A stretch of DNA of 64,000 nt. Origin: Acidobacteriota bacterium. Its GTDB lineage: Bacteria > Acidobacteriota > Vicinamibacteria > Vicinamibacterales > 2-12-FULL-66-21. Position numbers and translations under genes: made by a program. Below the pieces are notes generated by a model. That model did no database searches. It had not been told where the DNA came from and saw only the letters and a list, made by a program, of their open reading frames with translations. Positions 32,289-42,822 of this stretch are shown here, in pieces; the stretch's first letter is position 1; each line of letters starts with the position of its first letter. Where the stretch lies: positions 169,209-233,208 of the forward strand of contig JACPDI010000040.1 in NCBI GenBank assembly GCA_016184105.1. The letters are read 5' to 3'.

Positions 32289-32345
32289 AAAAGGGGGACA
32301 GTCACACTTTCCGCACGAGGCGGGGAAAGTGTGACTGTCCCCCTT
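32289..32345. repeat. Palindromic repeat, GGACAGTCACACTTTCC family (copy 3)
   Basis: AAAAGGGGGACAGTCACAC and the inverse arm, with a GCACGAGGCG loop. Its right end reaches into the lipB TAA stop codon (32344-32346), so insertion probably supplied or preserved the stop. It can serve as the terminator of the dehydrogenase operon. Confidence 0.85.
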
Positions 32346-32985
32346 ATCCTTCAAATACTTCTCGCGCCGCCACTTCCAGGGCGTCTTCAACCTCAGCCAT
32401 TGGCACGGCCCGGCCAAGGAGCTTCGCCAGCGACGTCACGCCACGGTCGTTGATGCCGCAGGGGACGATGAGGGCGAAGTGCGAGAGGTCGGTATTCACG
32501 TTGAAGGCAAAGCCGTGGCTGGTGACCCATCGGGAGATGCGCACACCGATGGCCGCCAGTTTCTCGTTGCCGACCCAGATTCCGGTCAGGCCCGCCACGC
32601 GCGTGGCTTCAACGCCGAACGTGCGAGCCGCGCGGATCATCACTTCCTCGAGGTCACGCACGTAAGCGTGGACGTCGCAGCGGTCAGGCCTGAGATCGAC
32701 AATCGGATAGCCGACGACCTGTCCGGGACCGTGATAGGTGACGTCGCCTCCGCGCCCCGTCTCGTGCAGCTCGACGCCAAGCGTCGCGAGACGCTCAGGC
32801 GAGGCGAGCACGTGGCTGCGGTCGTTCCGCACCTTCACGCCGAGAGTAATGACCGGCGGATGCTCGAGCAGGAGCAACTGGTCCTCGATCTCGCCGCGCC
32901 GGCGTTCCTCGACGAGCCGCTGCTGCAGCTCGAGCGCGTCGGCGTAGCCGATGCGGCCGAGGCGGCGAACCTGGACCTTACGCAT
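32344..32985 (-). CDS. lipB: Lipoyl(octanoyl) transferase LipB
   Basis: Transfers octanoyl from acyl carrier protein to lipoyl domains. The 213-residue protein has [17 protein letters not shown], the Lys region [18 protein letters not shown] and the catalytic Cys in [14 protein letters not shown]. It follows the E2 gene by 10 nt in the 2-oxoacid dehydrogenase operon, whose E2 needs lipoylation, so the pairing is functional. LipA is not in the window. Confidence 0.95.
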   Translation of the reverse strand: MRKVQVRRLGRIGYADALELQQRLVEERRRGEIEDQLLLLEHPPVITLGVKVRNDRSHVLASPERLATLGVELHETGRGGDVTYHGPGQVVGYPIVDLRPDRCDVHAYVRDLEEVMIRAARTFGVEATRVAGLTGIWVGNEKLAAIGVRISRWVTSHGFAFNVNTDLSHFALIVPCGINDRGVTSLAKLLGRAVPMAEVEDALEVAAREVFEG

Positions 32986-32995
32986 GTCCTGAACC

Positions 32996-34279
32996 CTATA
33001 TCCACCCTTCGTCGAAATTCTCCAGCCGCTCCTTCAAGTACGCCAGGAAGCGCCCGGCGTCGGCGCCGTCGATGATACGGTGGTCGTAGCCGAGCGTCAG
33101 GTGACACGTCGGCCGGATGGCGATCGCATCGTCGACCACGACCGCGCGTTTTTCGATCGAGCCGACGCCAAGGATGGCCGCCTGCGGCTGGTTGATGAGC
33201 GGCAGCCCGTACACCGCGCCGAAGATGCCCGGGTTCGTAATCGTAAAGGTTCCGCCCTGCACCTCGTCCGGCTTCAGCTGCTTGGACCGCGCTCGCGACG
33301 AGAGGTCGTTGATCGCGCGCGCGAGGCCGAGCAGGTTCCGCTCGTCGGCATCCCTGATGACCGGCACGATCAGGCCCGCGTCCAGCGCGACGGCGATCCC
33401 CAGGTTGATGTCTTTCTTGTAGACGATGTTGTCGCCGTCCACCGAAGAATTGACGATCGGATGCTGCCGCAGCGCGTCGATCGCGGCTTTCGCGATGAAC
33501 GCGGTAAAGGTGAGATTTGCGCCGAGGCGCTCGTATTCCCCCTTTCTGGCCGCCCGCAGCTTCGAGATGCGATGGAAGTCCACCTCATAGACCGAGTACA
33601 CATGCGGCGAGGTGTGCGCGCTGAGCACCATGTGCTCGGCAATCTTCTTCCGCATGACGGACATCGGCACGATCTCGACGCGCTCGCCGGGACCGAACGC
33701 AGGCGTGGCGGGCGAAGGAGCGGGTCGCGGCGGCGCGCCGGGCGCGGGCGAGGGACGGGCGCCTGATTCGATGTAGCCGAGGATGTCTTTCTTCGTGACG
33801 CGGCCGCTGATGCCCGTGCCCGAGAGCGACCGGATGTCGATGTTGTGTTCGGCGGCAATGCGGCGGACCAGCGGCGAGGATTTCTGACGGCGCAGCTCTT
33901 CCTTCGTCAACGCGCCGCCGCCGTTCGACGGGGCGGGCGTGCCTGTGGCCGCCGCGGCGGCCGCGCGCGCCGGCTCGGTGGCCGCCGTGCCGCCCGCAGG
34001 CGGCGGTGTCGCCGCGGCCGGCGCCGGCGAAGCCTTTTCCCCGGCAGCGCCGATCTTGGCCACGACCGAGTTGACGGCAACCGTCTCCCCTTCCTTCACA
34101 TTGATCTCGAGGAGCACGCCCGCCGCCGGCGAGGGGATCTCCGCATCCACCTTGTCGGTCGAGATCTCGAACAGCGGCTCGTCGCGGTCAACGGTGTCGC
34201 CGACTTTCTTGATCCACCGGACGATGGTGCCCTCGGCGATGGACTCGCCCATCTGGGGCATGAGGACGTCGCTTGCCAT
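32996..34279 (-). CDS. 2-oxoacid dehydrogenase E2 (dihydrolipoyl acyltransferase)
   Basis: A 427-residue E2. One lipoyl domain (residues ~1-78, lipoylated Lys in [11 protein letters not shown]), an Ala/Pro linker, a peripheral-subunit-binding domain ([18 protein letters not shown]), a second Pro-rich linker, and the catalytic domain ending with the active-site motif [15 protein letters not shown]. Substrate specificity (pyruvate versus branched-chain oxoacids) is undecided; the heterotetrameric E1 next to it fits both. ATG 34279 lies after a 38-nt gap holding a duplicated CCAGGTA unit. Confidence 0.93.
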   Translation of the reverse strand: MASDVLMPQMGESIAEGTIVRWIKKVGDTVDRDEPLFEISTDKVDAEIPSPAAGVLLEINVKEGETVAVNSVVAKIGAAGEKASPAPAAATPPPAGGTAATEPARAAAAAATGTPAPSNGGGALTKEELRRQKSSPLVRRIAAEHNIDIRSLSGTGISGRVTKKDILGYIESGARPSPAPGAPPRPAPSPATPAFGPGERVEIVPMSVMRKKIAEHMVLSAHTSPHVYSVYEVDFHRISKLRAARKGEYERLGANLTFTAFIAKAAIDALRQHPIVNSSVDGDNIVYKKDINLGIAVALDAGLIVPVIRDADERNLLGLARAINDLSSRARSKQLKPDEVQGGTFTITNPGIFGAVYGLPLINQPQAAILGVGSIEKRAVVVDDAIAIRPTCHLTLGYDHRIIDGADAGRFLAYLKERLENFDEGWI

Positions 34280-34317
34280 GTGTTCTCCAGAGGCCAGGTA
34301 CCAGGTACGCTTCCGAA

Positions 34318-35286
34318 CTAGTATTTCACCAAGGCCTTGACCCGCTCCACAACCTTCGCGGCGCTCGGCAGGAACGCTGCCTCGAGCGGCGGCGCGTAGG
34401 GCACCGGGGCGTCGACCGAGCCGAGCCGCGCGATCGGCGCGTCGAGGTACTCGAAACCTTCCTCGGCGACGATCGCCGCCAGCTCGCCGCCGATCCCGCC
34501 GGTCAGCGTCGCCTCGTGCAGGAGCAACACGCGGCTGGTCTTCGCCACGGATGCCAGCACGGTCTCGCGGTCGATCGGTGCAAGCGTTCGGAGATCGACG
34601 ATCTCGACGCCGACGCCCTCGTGCTCCAGCTGTTTCGCCGCTTCGAGCGCGGTCTGCACCATCGCGCCGAAGGTCACGATCGTCGCGTCGCTGCCTTCGC
34701 GTCTGACGGCCGCCCTGCCAATCGGCACGATGGCGGCGTCCCCTTCCGGCACGTCTTCCTTCAGGCGCCGGTAAAGGAACTTGTGCTCGAAGAACAGGAC
34801 AGGGTCTTCGTCCCTGATTGCCGCCTTGAGCAGTCCCTTCGCGTCTGCGGGCGTCGCCGGCTCGACCATCTTGATCCCCGGTGTGTTCAGGAAGAACGCT
34901 TCGGGGTTCAACGAGTGAAACGGGCCGCCGCCGACGCCGCCGCCAATCGGCCCGCGGACGACGATGGGCACCCCGGCGCCGGTCCGGTAGCGGCTTTTCG
35001 CGGCGAAGTTCGTCAGCATGTCGAAGCACGCGCTGATGAAGTCGATGAACTGCAGCTCCGCCACCGGTCTCATGCCCATGTAGGCCGCGCCGATGGCCGA
35101 GCCGACGATCGCGGCTTCCGCGATGGGCGTGTCGATCACGCGATGCTCGCCGAACTGCTCCTGCAGTCCCTCGGTCACCTTGAACGCGCCGCCGTACGCG
35201 CCGACGTCCTCGCCGAGCACGAACACACGCTCGTCACGCGCCATCTCCTCGAAGAGCGCCTGCCGGATCGCTTCGAGGTATGTCAC
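34318..35286 (-). CDS. 2-oxoacid dehydrogenase E1 beta subunit
   Basis: A 322-residue subunit of the thiamine-diphosphate E1 component: VTYLEAIRQALFEEMARD, LGEDVGAYGGAFKVTEGL (contains the catalytic Glu helix) and MRPVAELQFIDFISACFD are characteristic. It forms an alpha2beta2 E1 with the gene upstream. GTG 35286 overlaps the E1 alpha stop (GTGA), implying translational coupling for equal subunit amounts. Confidence 0.94.
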   Translation of the reverse strand: MTYLEAIRQALFEEMARDERVFVLGEDVGAYGGAFKVTEGLQEQFGEHRVIDTPIAEAAIVGSAIGAAYMGMRPVAELQFIDFISACFDMLTNFAAKSRYRTGAGVPIVVRGPIGGGVGGGPFHSLNPEAFFLNTPGIKMVEPATPADAKGLLKAAIRDEDPVLFFEHKFLYRRLKEDVPEGDAAIVPIGRAAVRREGSDATIVTFGAMVQTALEAAKQLEHEGVGVEIVDLRTLAPIDRETVLASVAKTSRVLLLHEATLTGGIGGELAAIVAEEGFEYLDAPIARLGSVDAPVPYAPPLEAAFLPSAAKVVERVKALVKY

Positions 35287-36338
35287 GACCGCCACTGGCG
35301 CACGATCTCCACTCTGGGGGCGGAGTGATCGCCGTGGTACACTCCGGCCGCGACTTCCGCGGGGTCCGGCATCGGCATCTGCTCGGCGAGGTCCGCCTCG
35401 TCGGCGGCGTATCGCTTCATCCGGCGGTCGATCCCGTCGAGCGCAGCCCCGGTGGCAATCCCCTGCTCGACGAGCCGCGCGCGGAAGCGCGTAACGGGAT
35501 CCTTCTTCGCCCACTCGTCCAGCAGCGCCTTCGGGACGTAGCGCATGTCGTCGTGCTGCGCGTGCCCGCTCATCCGCATCGTGTCCACGCCGATCAGCGC
35601 CGGCCCCCGGCCGGCGCGAGCGCGATCCACCGCGTCCTTCACCGCCGCGTACACGGCAGGCATGTCGTTGCCGTCCACCATCTCGTGAGGCACGCCGTAC
35701 GAGGCGGCGCGCTGGTCGATCGACGGTACGGCGAATTGCTTCGATGTCGGCGTCGAGTAGGCGTACTTGTTGTCCTCGGCGATCACGACCATCGGCAGCT
35801 TCTGCACGGCGGCGAAGTTCATGCCTTCGTGGAACGTGCCCGTGCTCATGGCGCCATCGCCGATGAACACGAGCGACACCCGGCGCTCGCCGCGCATCTT
35901 CGCCGCCAGCGCGATCCCGGCGGCGACGGGAATCGACGTGCCCAGCATGCTGATCGGCCCGACGAGCACCGGCTCCTTCGCGCCAGGATGCGGGAGATGC
36001 GTGAAATGGATGTTCAAGTCGCGGCCGCGGCTCGGCGAAGGGCCCTTGGCCATGTACTGGGCGAAGATGTCGCGCGGGCGCACGCCCATCGTGATGAGGG
36101 CGCCGAGGTTGCGGATGAGCGGCAGCACCGCATCGGTCGCCTCGAGCGCGTACGCCGCGGCGACCGACTCCCCTTCCTGTCCGAGGCTGCGATAGAGGCC
36201 GCCGATGACTTTGCTCTGCCGGAAGAGGATCGTGAGCCGCTCCTCCACGTCCCGCGTCAGGCGTACGAAGCCGTACATCTCGAGCAACTGCTCGCGGGAC
36301 AGCGCCGTCACCGACCGTTCGCTCGTCGCCGTATCCAC
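35283..36338 (-). CDS. 2-oxoacid dehydrogenase E1 alpha subunit
   Basis: A 351-residue thiamine-diphosphate subunit. The ThDP motif GDGAMSTGTFHEGMNFAAV and the following EDNKYAYSTP are present, as is the N-terminal SLGQEGESVAAAYAL. GTG 36338 has AGGGG 6 nt upstream. It decarboxylates the 2-oxoacid and reductively acylates E2 lipoyl groups. The layout E3-E1a-E1b-E2-LipB is a complete operon. Confidence 0.94.
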   Translation of the reverse strand: MDTATSERSVTALSREQLLEMYGFVRLTRDVEERLTILFRQSKVIGGLYRSLGQEGESVAAAYALEATDAVLPLIRNLGALITMGVRPRDIFAQYMAKGPSPSRGRDLNIHFTHLPHPGAKEPVLVGPISMLGTSIPVAAGIALAAKMRGERRVSLVFIGDGAMSTGTFHEGMNFAAVQKLPMVVIAEDNKYAYSTPTSKQFAVPSIDQRAASYGVPHEMVDGNDMPAVYAAVKDAVDRARAGRGPALIGVDTMRMSGHAQHDDMRYVPKALLDEWAKKDPVTRFRARLVEQGIATGAALDGIDRRMKRYAADEADLAEQMPMPDPAEVAAGVYHGDHSAPRVEIVRQWRS

Positions 36339-36363
36339 CGTTTCCCCTGGCCCCTGCCTCTGA

Positions 36364-37788
<1,425 letters not shown>

Positions 37789-37805
37789 GATGTGCCTCGC
37801 TGGAA

Positions 37806-38057
37806 CTATTTCTTCAACGACGACAGCGGGACGAAGCTGACGTCGGCGCGCGCCTCGGGTTGCGGCGCGGTCTTTTCCTTCTGCAGGTCCTGCCGCGCCA
37901 GGTCGGCCCGGAGCTGCGTGTACTGGTAGCGCAGCTCCCAGTACGCCTGGTTGAGATGCTCGATCCGCCGGCGCAGGCTGCGCGCCCAGAGCGCGAGGAT
38001 GACGAGCGCGACGCCCCCTGCGACCGCGCCCCCTGCTGCGATGAACCACAGCAACAT
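37806..38057 (-). CDS. Small membrane-anchored coiled-coil protein
   Basis: An 83-residue protein: a single N-terminal membrane segment (LLWFIAAGGAVAGGVALVIL) followed by a basic turn and a short heptad-like helix (RRIEHLNQAYWELRYQYTQL). No family was recognised. It is the first gene of the 2-oxoacid dehydrogenase operon, 17 nt before lpdA; whether it anchors the complex at the membrane is only a guess. Confidence 0.6.
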   Translation of the reverse strand: MLLWFIAAGGAVAGGVALVILALWARSLRRRIEHLNQAYWELRYQYTQLRADLARQDLQKEKTAPQPEARADVSFVPLSSLKK

Positions 38058-38079
38058 GAACCCCCTACGTTATCAGTCC

Positions 38080-38193
38080 GAGGCACGAGGCTCAAGGACG
38101 GGGCACGAGGCGCCAGGCACGAGGCACGAGGGTCAAAGGACCGAGTTTTTGCCTTGTGCCTCGTGCCTTGTGCGTCGTGCCTTGTGCCTTGTG
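38080..38193. repeat. GGCACGAGG / CCTTGTGCC micro-repeat array
   Basis: Four GGCACGAGG-type units on the left and five CCTTGTGCC/CCTCGTGCC units on the right of an AGTTTTT centre form a long dyad between divergent genes. Its right end directly abuts the -10 of the NtrC-type gene, so the array occupies the -35 region and upstream. Confidence 0.75.
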
Positions 38194-38199
38194 TAGAAT
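38194..38199 (+). promoter_or_regulatory. -10-like TAGAAT before NtrC-type regulator
   Basis: TAGAAT, then TCCCCC (6 nt), then GTG 38206. No Shine-Dalgarno sequence is present. Confidence 0.45.
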
Positions 38200-38205
38200 T
38201 CCCCC

Positions 38206-39597
38206 GTGACCCCCCGCCCCAGGAATGTCCTCATCGTTGCGCGCGACGAGTCGATGCGGAACCGGATCGCCGTCGCGCTGCGGCCGGATTTCCGGTCCAC
38301 CCATGCCGTGAGCGGCGAGGCCGCGCTGCCGCTGATGCAGCACGAGCAGGTGGACGTGGCGCTGGTGGACGTGGACCTGGGGGGCATCAGCGGGCTGGAG
38401 CTGCTGCGGATCATCCGCGAGAACTTCAACCTCACCGAAGTGCTGATGATCTCGGCGATCCGCGACGTGGACGTGATCGTCCAGGCCATCAAGGGAGGCG
38501 CGTTCCACTACATCACCGAGGACTTCAGCCCCGAGGGACTTCGCTCGCTGGTCCGGCACGCCTGCGAGCGGCAGGAGCTGAACCGCCAGGTCCTCGCGCT
38601 GAGCGCGCAGGTGGCAGACCAGACCGAGCTGGACTTCGTGGTCGGCAACAGCCAGCCGATGAAGGACATCGTCGACCTGGTGCACAAGGTGGCGAAGCTC
38701 TCGGCGACGGTGCTGGTGCTCGGCGAGAGCGGCACGGGCAAGGAGCTGATCGCGCGGCTGCTGCACCGAGAGTCGGAGCGATCGGAAGGGCCGTTCATCC
38801 CCGTGAACCTGGCGGCGATCCCCTCCGAGCTGGTGGAGAGCACGCTCTTCGGCCACGAGAGGGGGGCGTTCACGGGCGCGGCGCGGCAGCAACTCGGAAA
38901 ATTCGAGCTTGCCGCGGGCGGCACCCTGTTTCTCGACGAGATTGGCGACCTCAGGCTCGACCTGCAAGCCAAGCTGCTGCGCGCCATCCAGGAGGAAGAG
39001 ATCGAGCGCGTGGGAGGCGCGAAGCCGATCCGCACCGATTTCCGGCTGATTGTCGCCACCAACACGGATTTGCAGAAGGCCGTCAAGGACGGGCGGTTCC
39101 GCGAGGACCTCTTTTTCCGCATCAACGTGATCCCCATGAAGATCCCGCCGCTGCGCGAGCGGCTCGAGGATGTGCCGGTGCTCGCGCGGTTTTTCTTCGA
39201 GCACTTCAAGGCGAAGTACCACCGGCCGGTCGAGGGGATCGCCGAGTCAACGCTGCGCGTGCTCTCCACGTACTGGTGGCCGGGGAACGTGCGCGAGCTC
39301 CAGAATCTGATCGAGCGGCTCGTCGCCGTGTCCGACAAGGACTGGATCACCGACGACGACCTGCCGCTGGAGTATCACTTCGCCAAGCTGGACACCAACA
39401 AGCGGGCGGCGAACATCACGTTGTTCCAGGAAGCGTGCGATACCTTCGAGCGCAACTACATCATCCGCGCGCTCGAGCGGAACGATTGGAACGTGACCGC
39501 CACGGCCAAGTACCTCGGCCTGCCTCTGAGCACGTTGAAGTTCAAGATGGGCAAGCTCGAGATTCGCGAGCTGGCCCGGAAGATCCGCGGGGGCTAG
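38206..39597 (+). CDS. Sigma-54-dependent NtrC-family activator
   Basis: A 463-residue activator with receiver, AAA+ and Fis-type HTH domains. Asp55 in LVDVDLGG is the likely phosphosite, but the usual switch Lys is replaced (HYITEDF instead of the common YxTKPF), so phosphorylation control may be unusual. The AAA+ part is complete: GESGTGKELIARLLHR (Walker A), ERGAFTGA (sigma-54 contact loop intact) and FLDEIGDLRLD. The C-terminus has a Fis-like helix-turn-helix (VTATAKYLGLPLSTLKFKM). No kinase is adjacent. Candidate driver of the sigma-54 elements found at 26.4, 42.7, 61.9 and 62.2 kb, but no link is proven. Confidence 0.92.
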   Translation: MTPRPRNVLIVARDESMRNRIAVALRPDFRSTHAVSGEAALPLMQHEQVDVALVDVDLGGISGLELLRIIRENFNLTEVLMISAIRDVDVIVQAIKGGAFHYITEDFSPEGLRSLVRHACERQELNRQVLALSAQVADQTELDFVVGNSQPMKDIVDLVHKVAKLSATVLVLGESGTGKELIARLLHRESERSEGPFIPVNLAAIPSELVESTLFGHERGAFTGAARQQLGKFELAAGGTLFLDEIGDLRLDLQAKLLRAIQEEEIERVGGAKPIRTDFRLIVATNTDLQKAVKDGRFREDLFFRINVIPMKIPPLRERLEDVPVLARFFFEHFKAKYHRPVEGIAESTLRVLSTYWWPGNVRELQNLIERLVAVSDKDWITDDDLPLEYHFAKLDTNKRAANITLFQEACDTFERNYIIRALERNDWNVTATAKYLGLPLSTLKFKMGKLEIRELARKIRGG

Positions 39598-39726
39598 TCT
39601 CGCTCGCGTTCCGGAGATCCTCATCCTCCCGCGAGTGTCCACTAGCCGACAGTTCAACGAACGCGCTCGTGATCCGTGCTAGATTCGGCCAATGCCAGCT
39701 GCCCACCTGTTTTCGTGGAGTGCTAG

Positions 39727-40116
39727 ATGCATTGCCGTACGGTCTTACTGGCTAGTGTGCTCGCCGCAAGTTATTTGACGGGCGCGTGTCGCGAAGCGAC
39801 ACCGTCGTCCCCCTCCCCGCTGACTGAAGGAGGACCCTCACAGCAAGAGGCCTCACAGTCCGGGCCGATTCCATCGCCTCCGTCCCCCAATCCCGCGGAT
39901 CCGCCCGCCACGGGCGGTTGTGATGACAGGAAGGCGCAATGGGCGGTCGCCCAGCCGGCAAGCGATGAACTGCTGGAGCGCGCGCGTGTGGCCGCTGGTG
40001 CGGCAGCGGCGCGATTCCTCCGCCCCGATCAGCCCGTCACGATGGAATATCTCGGCTCGCGGTTGAACCTGACGCTCGACGCGCGGGATGTCGTGCGCTC
40101 GGTCACCTGCGGGTAG
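39727..40116 (+). CDS. I78-family peptidase-inhibitor-like lipoprotein
   Basis: A 129-residue protein. A lipoprotein signal (LLASVLAASYLTGAC, Cys at 21) leads to a Pro/Ser-rich linker (to ~residue 62) and a compact C-terminal domain beginning CDDRKAQWAVAQPASDELL and ending RSVTCG, with RPDQPVTMEYLGSRLNLTLD between. This is the I78 serine-protease-inhibitor pattern, including the two flanking Cys residues. It may protect the envelope from proteases. GGAG lies 6 nt upstream of ATG 39727. Confidence 0.75.
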   Translation: MHCRTVLLASVLAASYLTGACREATPSSPSPLTEGGPSQQEASQSGPIPSPPSPNPADPPATGGCDDRKAQWAVAQPASDELLERARVAAGAAAARFLRPDQPVTMEYLGSRLNLTLDARDVVRSVTCG

Positions 40117-40212
40117 GCCAGCGTCTCACCCGGGAACAGTTGCAGCACCCCACCCGATGGATCGGTGACAGGCGAAGCCTGCGCCCCCAACGAAATCAAC
40201 TGGAGAATTCTG

Positions 40213-41727
40213 ATGAGCGAATCAAGAGACACGTTCGGCCGCGCCGGCGCGATCCTGCTGGCCGCGGCGATGCTGGTGTGCCCGGCACGGGCGGCCCGCG
40301 CGCAGCTCACACCGCCGCCCGCCGGCGAGCCAACGCCCTGCATGGACCACGGCATGAATATCACCTTCGCGACCGCCGTCGGCGTGGACAACCGCGGCTA
40401 CACGTACGTGACGGGCGGCAAGAGATTGAACGACGAGGCATCGGGCGCCTCGCGTGGTTCCGCATTTGTGACGATCAAATATTCCCCGGACGGTGACGAG
40501 GTGTGGTCCCGATCGCATCAGGACGCGTTCGGGTGCTTCGATCACGCCCGGGCGCTCGCGACCGACCGTGCCGGGAATGTCTACGTGACCGGAACCGTGT
40601 GGCTCGCCGGGAACAATTCTGCCGGCTCATCCGTCGATCAGCCGAGGCGGGCGTACGCGACGATCAAGTACGACGCGAACGGGACGCTCCAGTGGGCGGC
40701 CCGCTATCTCATCGACGGAGACCAGAAGAACGAGCCGCTCGCGATCGCTCTCGACCACCATGGAGGCGTCTACGTCACGGGACAGAGTTACGGCGGCCAG
40801 GGCACCCCGCGCCTCGCGATCGCAACGGTCAAGTACGACGTTGAAAGCGGCGAGCAGCTATGGGCGGCCCGCTATACCGGCGACCGGGGGGTCCTGGGCG
40901 TCAGCGGCATGACGTTCAGCGCCGGTGCTCTGTATGTGGCCGCCACGACCTGCGCGCAAGTCACCGCGAGAGGAAACTGCTCGGACTTTGCGTACGAGGC
41001 GCTGAGCTACGACACGTCCGGCGCGTTGCAGTGGACGGCGCGGTATCAGAACGGTGCCGGTTTCGCGAGCTGGGCGACCGGCCTGGCGGCCGACCGGGCG
41101 GGCAACCTCTACGTGACCGGGGCCAGCTGCTCTACGCCTTACTCCTTCGACGATGAAGGCGATGTCGCGCGTGCCGGATGCGACGAGGCGGATTACGCGA
41201 CCGTCAAGATCAGCGCGAGCGGCACAACGAGCTGGATCGCCCGGTATCACGGCGCTTCATCGGGGAACTACGTGCCTCAGGCGATCGCCGTCGACGAGGG
41301 AGGAAATGTGTACGTGAGCGGGTCCGGCGCGCGCGAGGATCAGGGTTTTCACACGATTGCGTACGACCGGAACGGCCGGCAGTCGTGGGCTGCGGTGTTC
41401 GAGGGCACGTCATACGCGGCGCCCAGGGCGATAGCCGTGGATTCCCGCGGCCGGGCGTATGTCGCAGGTCTGGTGGTCCGTGGATTCAACGGGCATTTCG
41501 CGCTGGTCGCCTACGACAGCCGCGGGAGCCAACTCTGGAACCACCAGGTCCAGGGACCCGATCGCACGAGAGACTGGACGGCGGCTGCCGCGGCGATTGA
41601 CAGGCAGGGGCGTCTCCGGGTGACCGGCGGCACGATGGACATACTGGATTGGGGTGTTGTCAATTCCTGGTACCTCACGAACATGTACACCGCTGACGGC
41701 GATCTTCTCTGGACACGCGACTTCTAG
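40213..41727 (+). CDS. Secreted SBBP-type beta-propeller repeat protein
   Basis: A 504-residue protein with a signal peptide (AGAILLAAAMLVCPARAARAQ shortened core visible) and about seven to eight repeats built around the motif GN-x-YVTG (GYTYVTGG, NVYVTGT, GVYVTGQSYG, NLYVTGASC, NVYVSGSG), each followed by a TIKYD/ATVKYD strand and W-x-ARY. This is the SBBP/beta-propeller pattern. An extracellular scaffold or binding role is likely; no catalytic motif is seen. ATG 40213 has GGAG 8 nt upstream. Confidence 0.75.
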   Translation: MSESRDTFGRAGAILLAAAMLVCPARAARAQLTPPPAGEPTPCMDHGMNITFATAVGVDNRGYTYVTGGKRLNDEASGASRGSAFVTIKYSPDGDEVWSRSHQDAFGCFDHARALATDRAGNVYVTGTVWLAGNNSAGSSVDQPRRAYATIKYDANGTLQWAARYLIDGDQKNEPLAIALDHHGGVYVTGQSYGGQGTPRLAIATVKYDVESGEQLWAARYTGDRGVLGVSGMTFSAGALYVAATTCAQVTARGNCSDFAYEALSYDTSGALQWTARYQNGAGFASWATGLAADRAGNLYVTGASCSTPYSFDDEGDVARAGCDEADYATVKISASGTTSWIARYHGASSGNYVPQAIAVDEGGNVYVSGSGAREDQGFHTIAYDRNGRQSWAAVFEGTSYAAPRAIAVDSRGRAYVAGLVVRGFNGHFALVAYDSRGSQLWNHQVQGPDRTRDWTAAAAAIDRQGRLRVTGGTMDILDWGVVNSWYLTNMYTADGDLLWTRDF

Positions 41728-41756
41728 TCGCAGTCCGCATCAACGGGTTTCGTGTG

Positions 41757-41794
41757 CCCCGCCGCGAGCCCTCGCCCGCGGGTTCGCGACGGGG
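41757..41794. terminator. GC-rich imperfect hairpin after SBBP gene
   Basis: CCCCGCCGCGAGCCC pairs with GGGTTCGCGACGGGG across an 8-nt loop. There is no T-run; it may terminate or pause transcription upstream of the Crp-like gene. Confidence 0.4.
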
Positions 41795-41826
41795 CCGTCA
41801 CTGACCGGCCGAACCAGGAGAACAAC

Positions 41827-42594
41827 ATGGACAGGCGCGCCACGCGCGACAGCGTGGCCGGGGTGAGCAGCAAGACGTCCGCGAAGCCGGTGCCGACCTT
41901 CGCGGCAAACCTGCTGCTGGCGACGCTCCAGAGCGAGGAACGTGATCGGCTGGCGGCCAAGATGGACTGCGTGGAGTTCTCGCCGGGTCAGATCCTGTGC
42001 GACGCCGGCGACGGGTCGCCTTACACGTATTTCCCGACAAGCGGGCTCACATCAATCCTCGCGGTGACGCCCGGCGGCGATGCCGTCGGGCTCGCCGCTG
42101 TCGGCAACGAAGGCGCGATTGGATGGCCTCTGACGTTTTCTGGCCGGGAGCCGGCGTGCCGGGTTGTCGCGGAGGTGACGGGAAGGGCGCACCGGATCCG
42201 ATCCGACGCTCTGCGCGCTGCCTCCACGCGACGAGGCGCTCTTCAGAGCGTGCTGCTGGCCCACACGCAGCACGTCATGGCGCAGATCTCCCAGTCTGTC
42301 GTCTGTCAGCGGTTCCACACCGCGCCCGAACGACTGGCGCGCTGGCTTCTGGCCGTGTGCGATCACACGCGCTCCAACCGGCTCAGGCTGACGCAGGTGG
42401 GCATTGCTCGCGTGCTGGGAATCCATCGTACTGGCGTCACGGCCGCGGCTTCTGAGCTGAAGCTGGCGGGCGTGATCTGGTATCAGCACGGGCGCGTCGT
42501 CATACTCAACCGGAAGCGACTGGAGCGAGAGGCGTGTGACTGCTACCGGGCACACGCGCCGATTCGAGATTCCACCCTGCTGTCGCCGCTCTGA
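41827..42594 (+). CDS. Crp/Fnr-family transcriptional regulator
   Basis: A 255-residue protein with a cyclic-nucleotide-binding-like beta-roll (CVEFSPGQILCDAGD, YFPTSGLTSILAV, VGNEGAIGWPLTF) and a C-terminal helix-turn-helix (LTQVGIARVLGIHRTGVTAA). The usual cAMP-binding Glu/Arg pair is not evident, so the effector is unknown. ATG 41827 has AGGAG 7 nt upstream. It lies 228 bp before the radical SAM locus on the same strand and could regulate it. Confidence 0.85.
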   Translation: MDRRATRDSVAGVSSKTSAKPVPTFAANLLLATLQSEERDRLAAKMDCVEFSPGQILCDAGDGSPYTYFPTSGLTSILAVTPGGDAVGLAAVGNEGAIGWPLTFSGREPACRVVAEVTGRAHRIRSDALRAASTRRGALQSVLLAHTQHVMAQISQSVVCQRFHTAPERLARWLLAVCDHTRSNRLRLTQVGIARVLGIHRTGVTAAASELKLAGVIWYQHGRVVILNRKRLEREACDCYRAHAPIRDSTLLSPL

Positions 42595-42728
42595 GCTCTG
42601 ATCAAAGGCAATCTCTTACCCACCGGCCAACCGGTTGCCCGCGCGCGCGCGCGGCTGCTGCCTGCCTCCGCCGTACATGACACGCCGGATCTGCCGTCTT
42701 TCCTGACGTTTTCCACCTTCGGGCTTAC

Positions 42729-42744
42729 TGGAACATCGGTTGCA
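42729..42744 (+). promoter_or_regulatory. Sigma-54-like -24/-12 promoter of the radical SAM peptide operon
   Basis: TGGAACATCGGTTGCA has GG and GC exactly 10 nt apart and matches TGGCAC-N5-TTGCA in all but one consensus position. The predicted start of transcription is near 42755, giving a leader of about 68 nt before ATG 42823. It lies in a 228-bp noncoding gap, as expected for an activator-dependent promoter. Confidence 0.6.
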
Positions 42745-42822
42745 GAATTTTTCGGCACGTGAACGCGCGCTCCCCGCGCCTTCTCGCTTCCTGGCTTTCC
42801 TCTCTTCGAAGAGCCCGACGCT

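Noticed and set aside
38080..38193. CRISPR array
   Set aside because: Units are about 9-10 bp, directly adjacent and inverted around a centre, without unique spacers or cas genes.
40135..40150. GGGAACAGTTGCAG before the SBBP gene as a sigma-54 site
   Set aside because: Only 7 nt between GG and GC.
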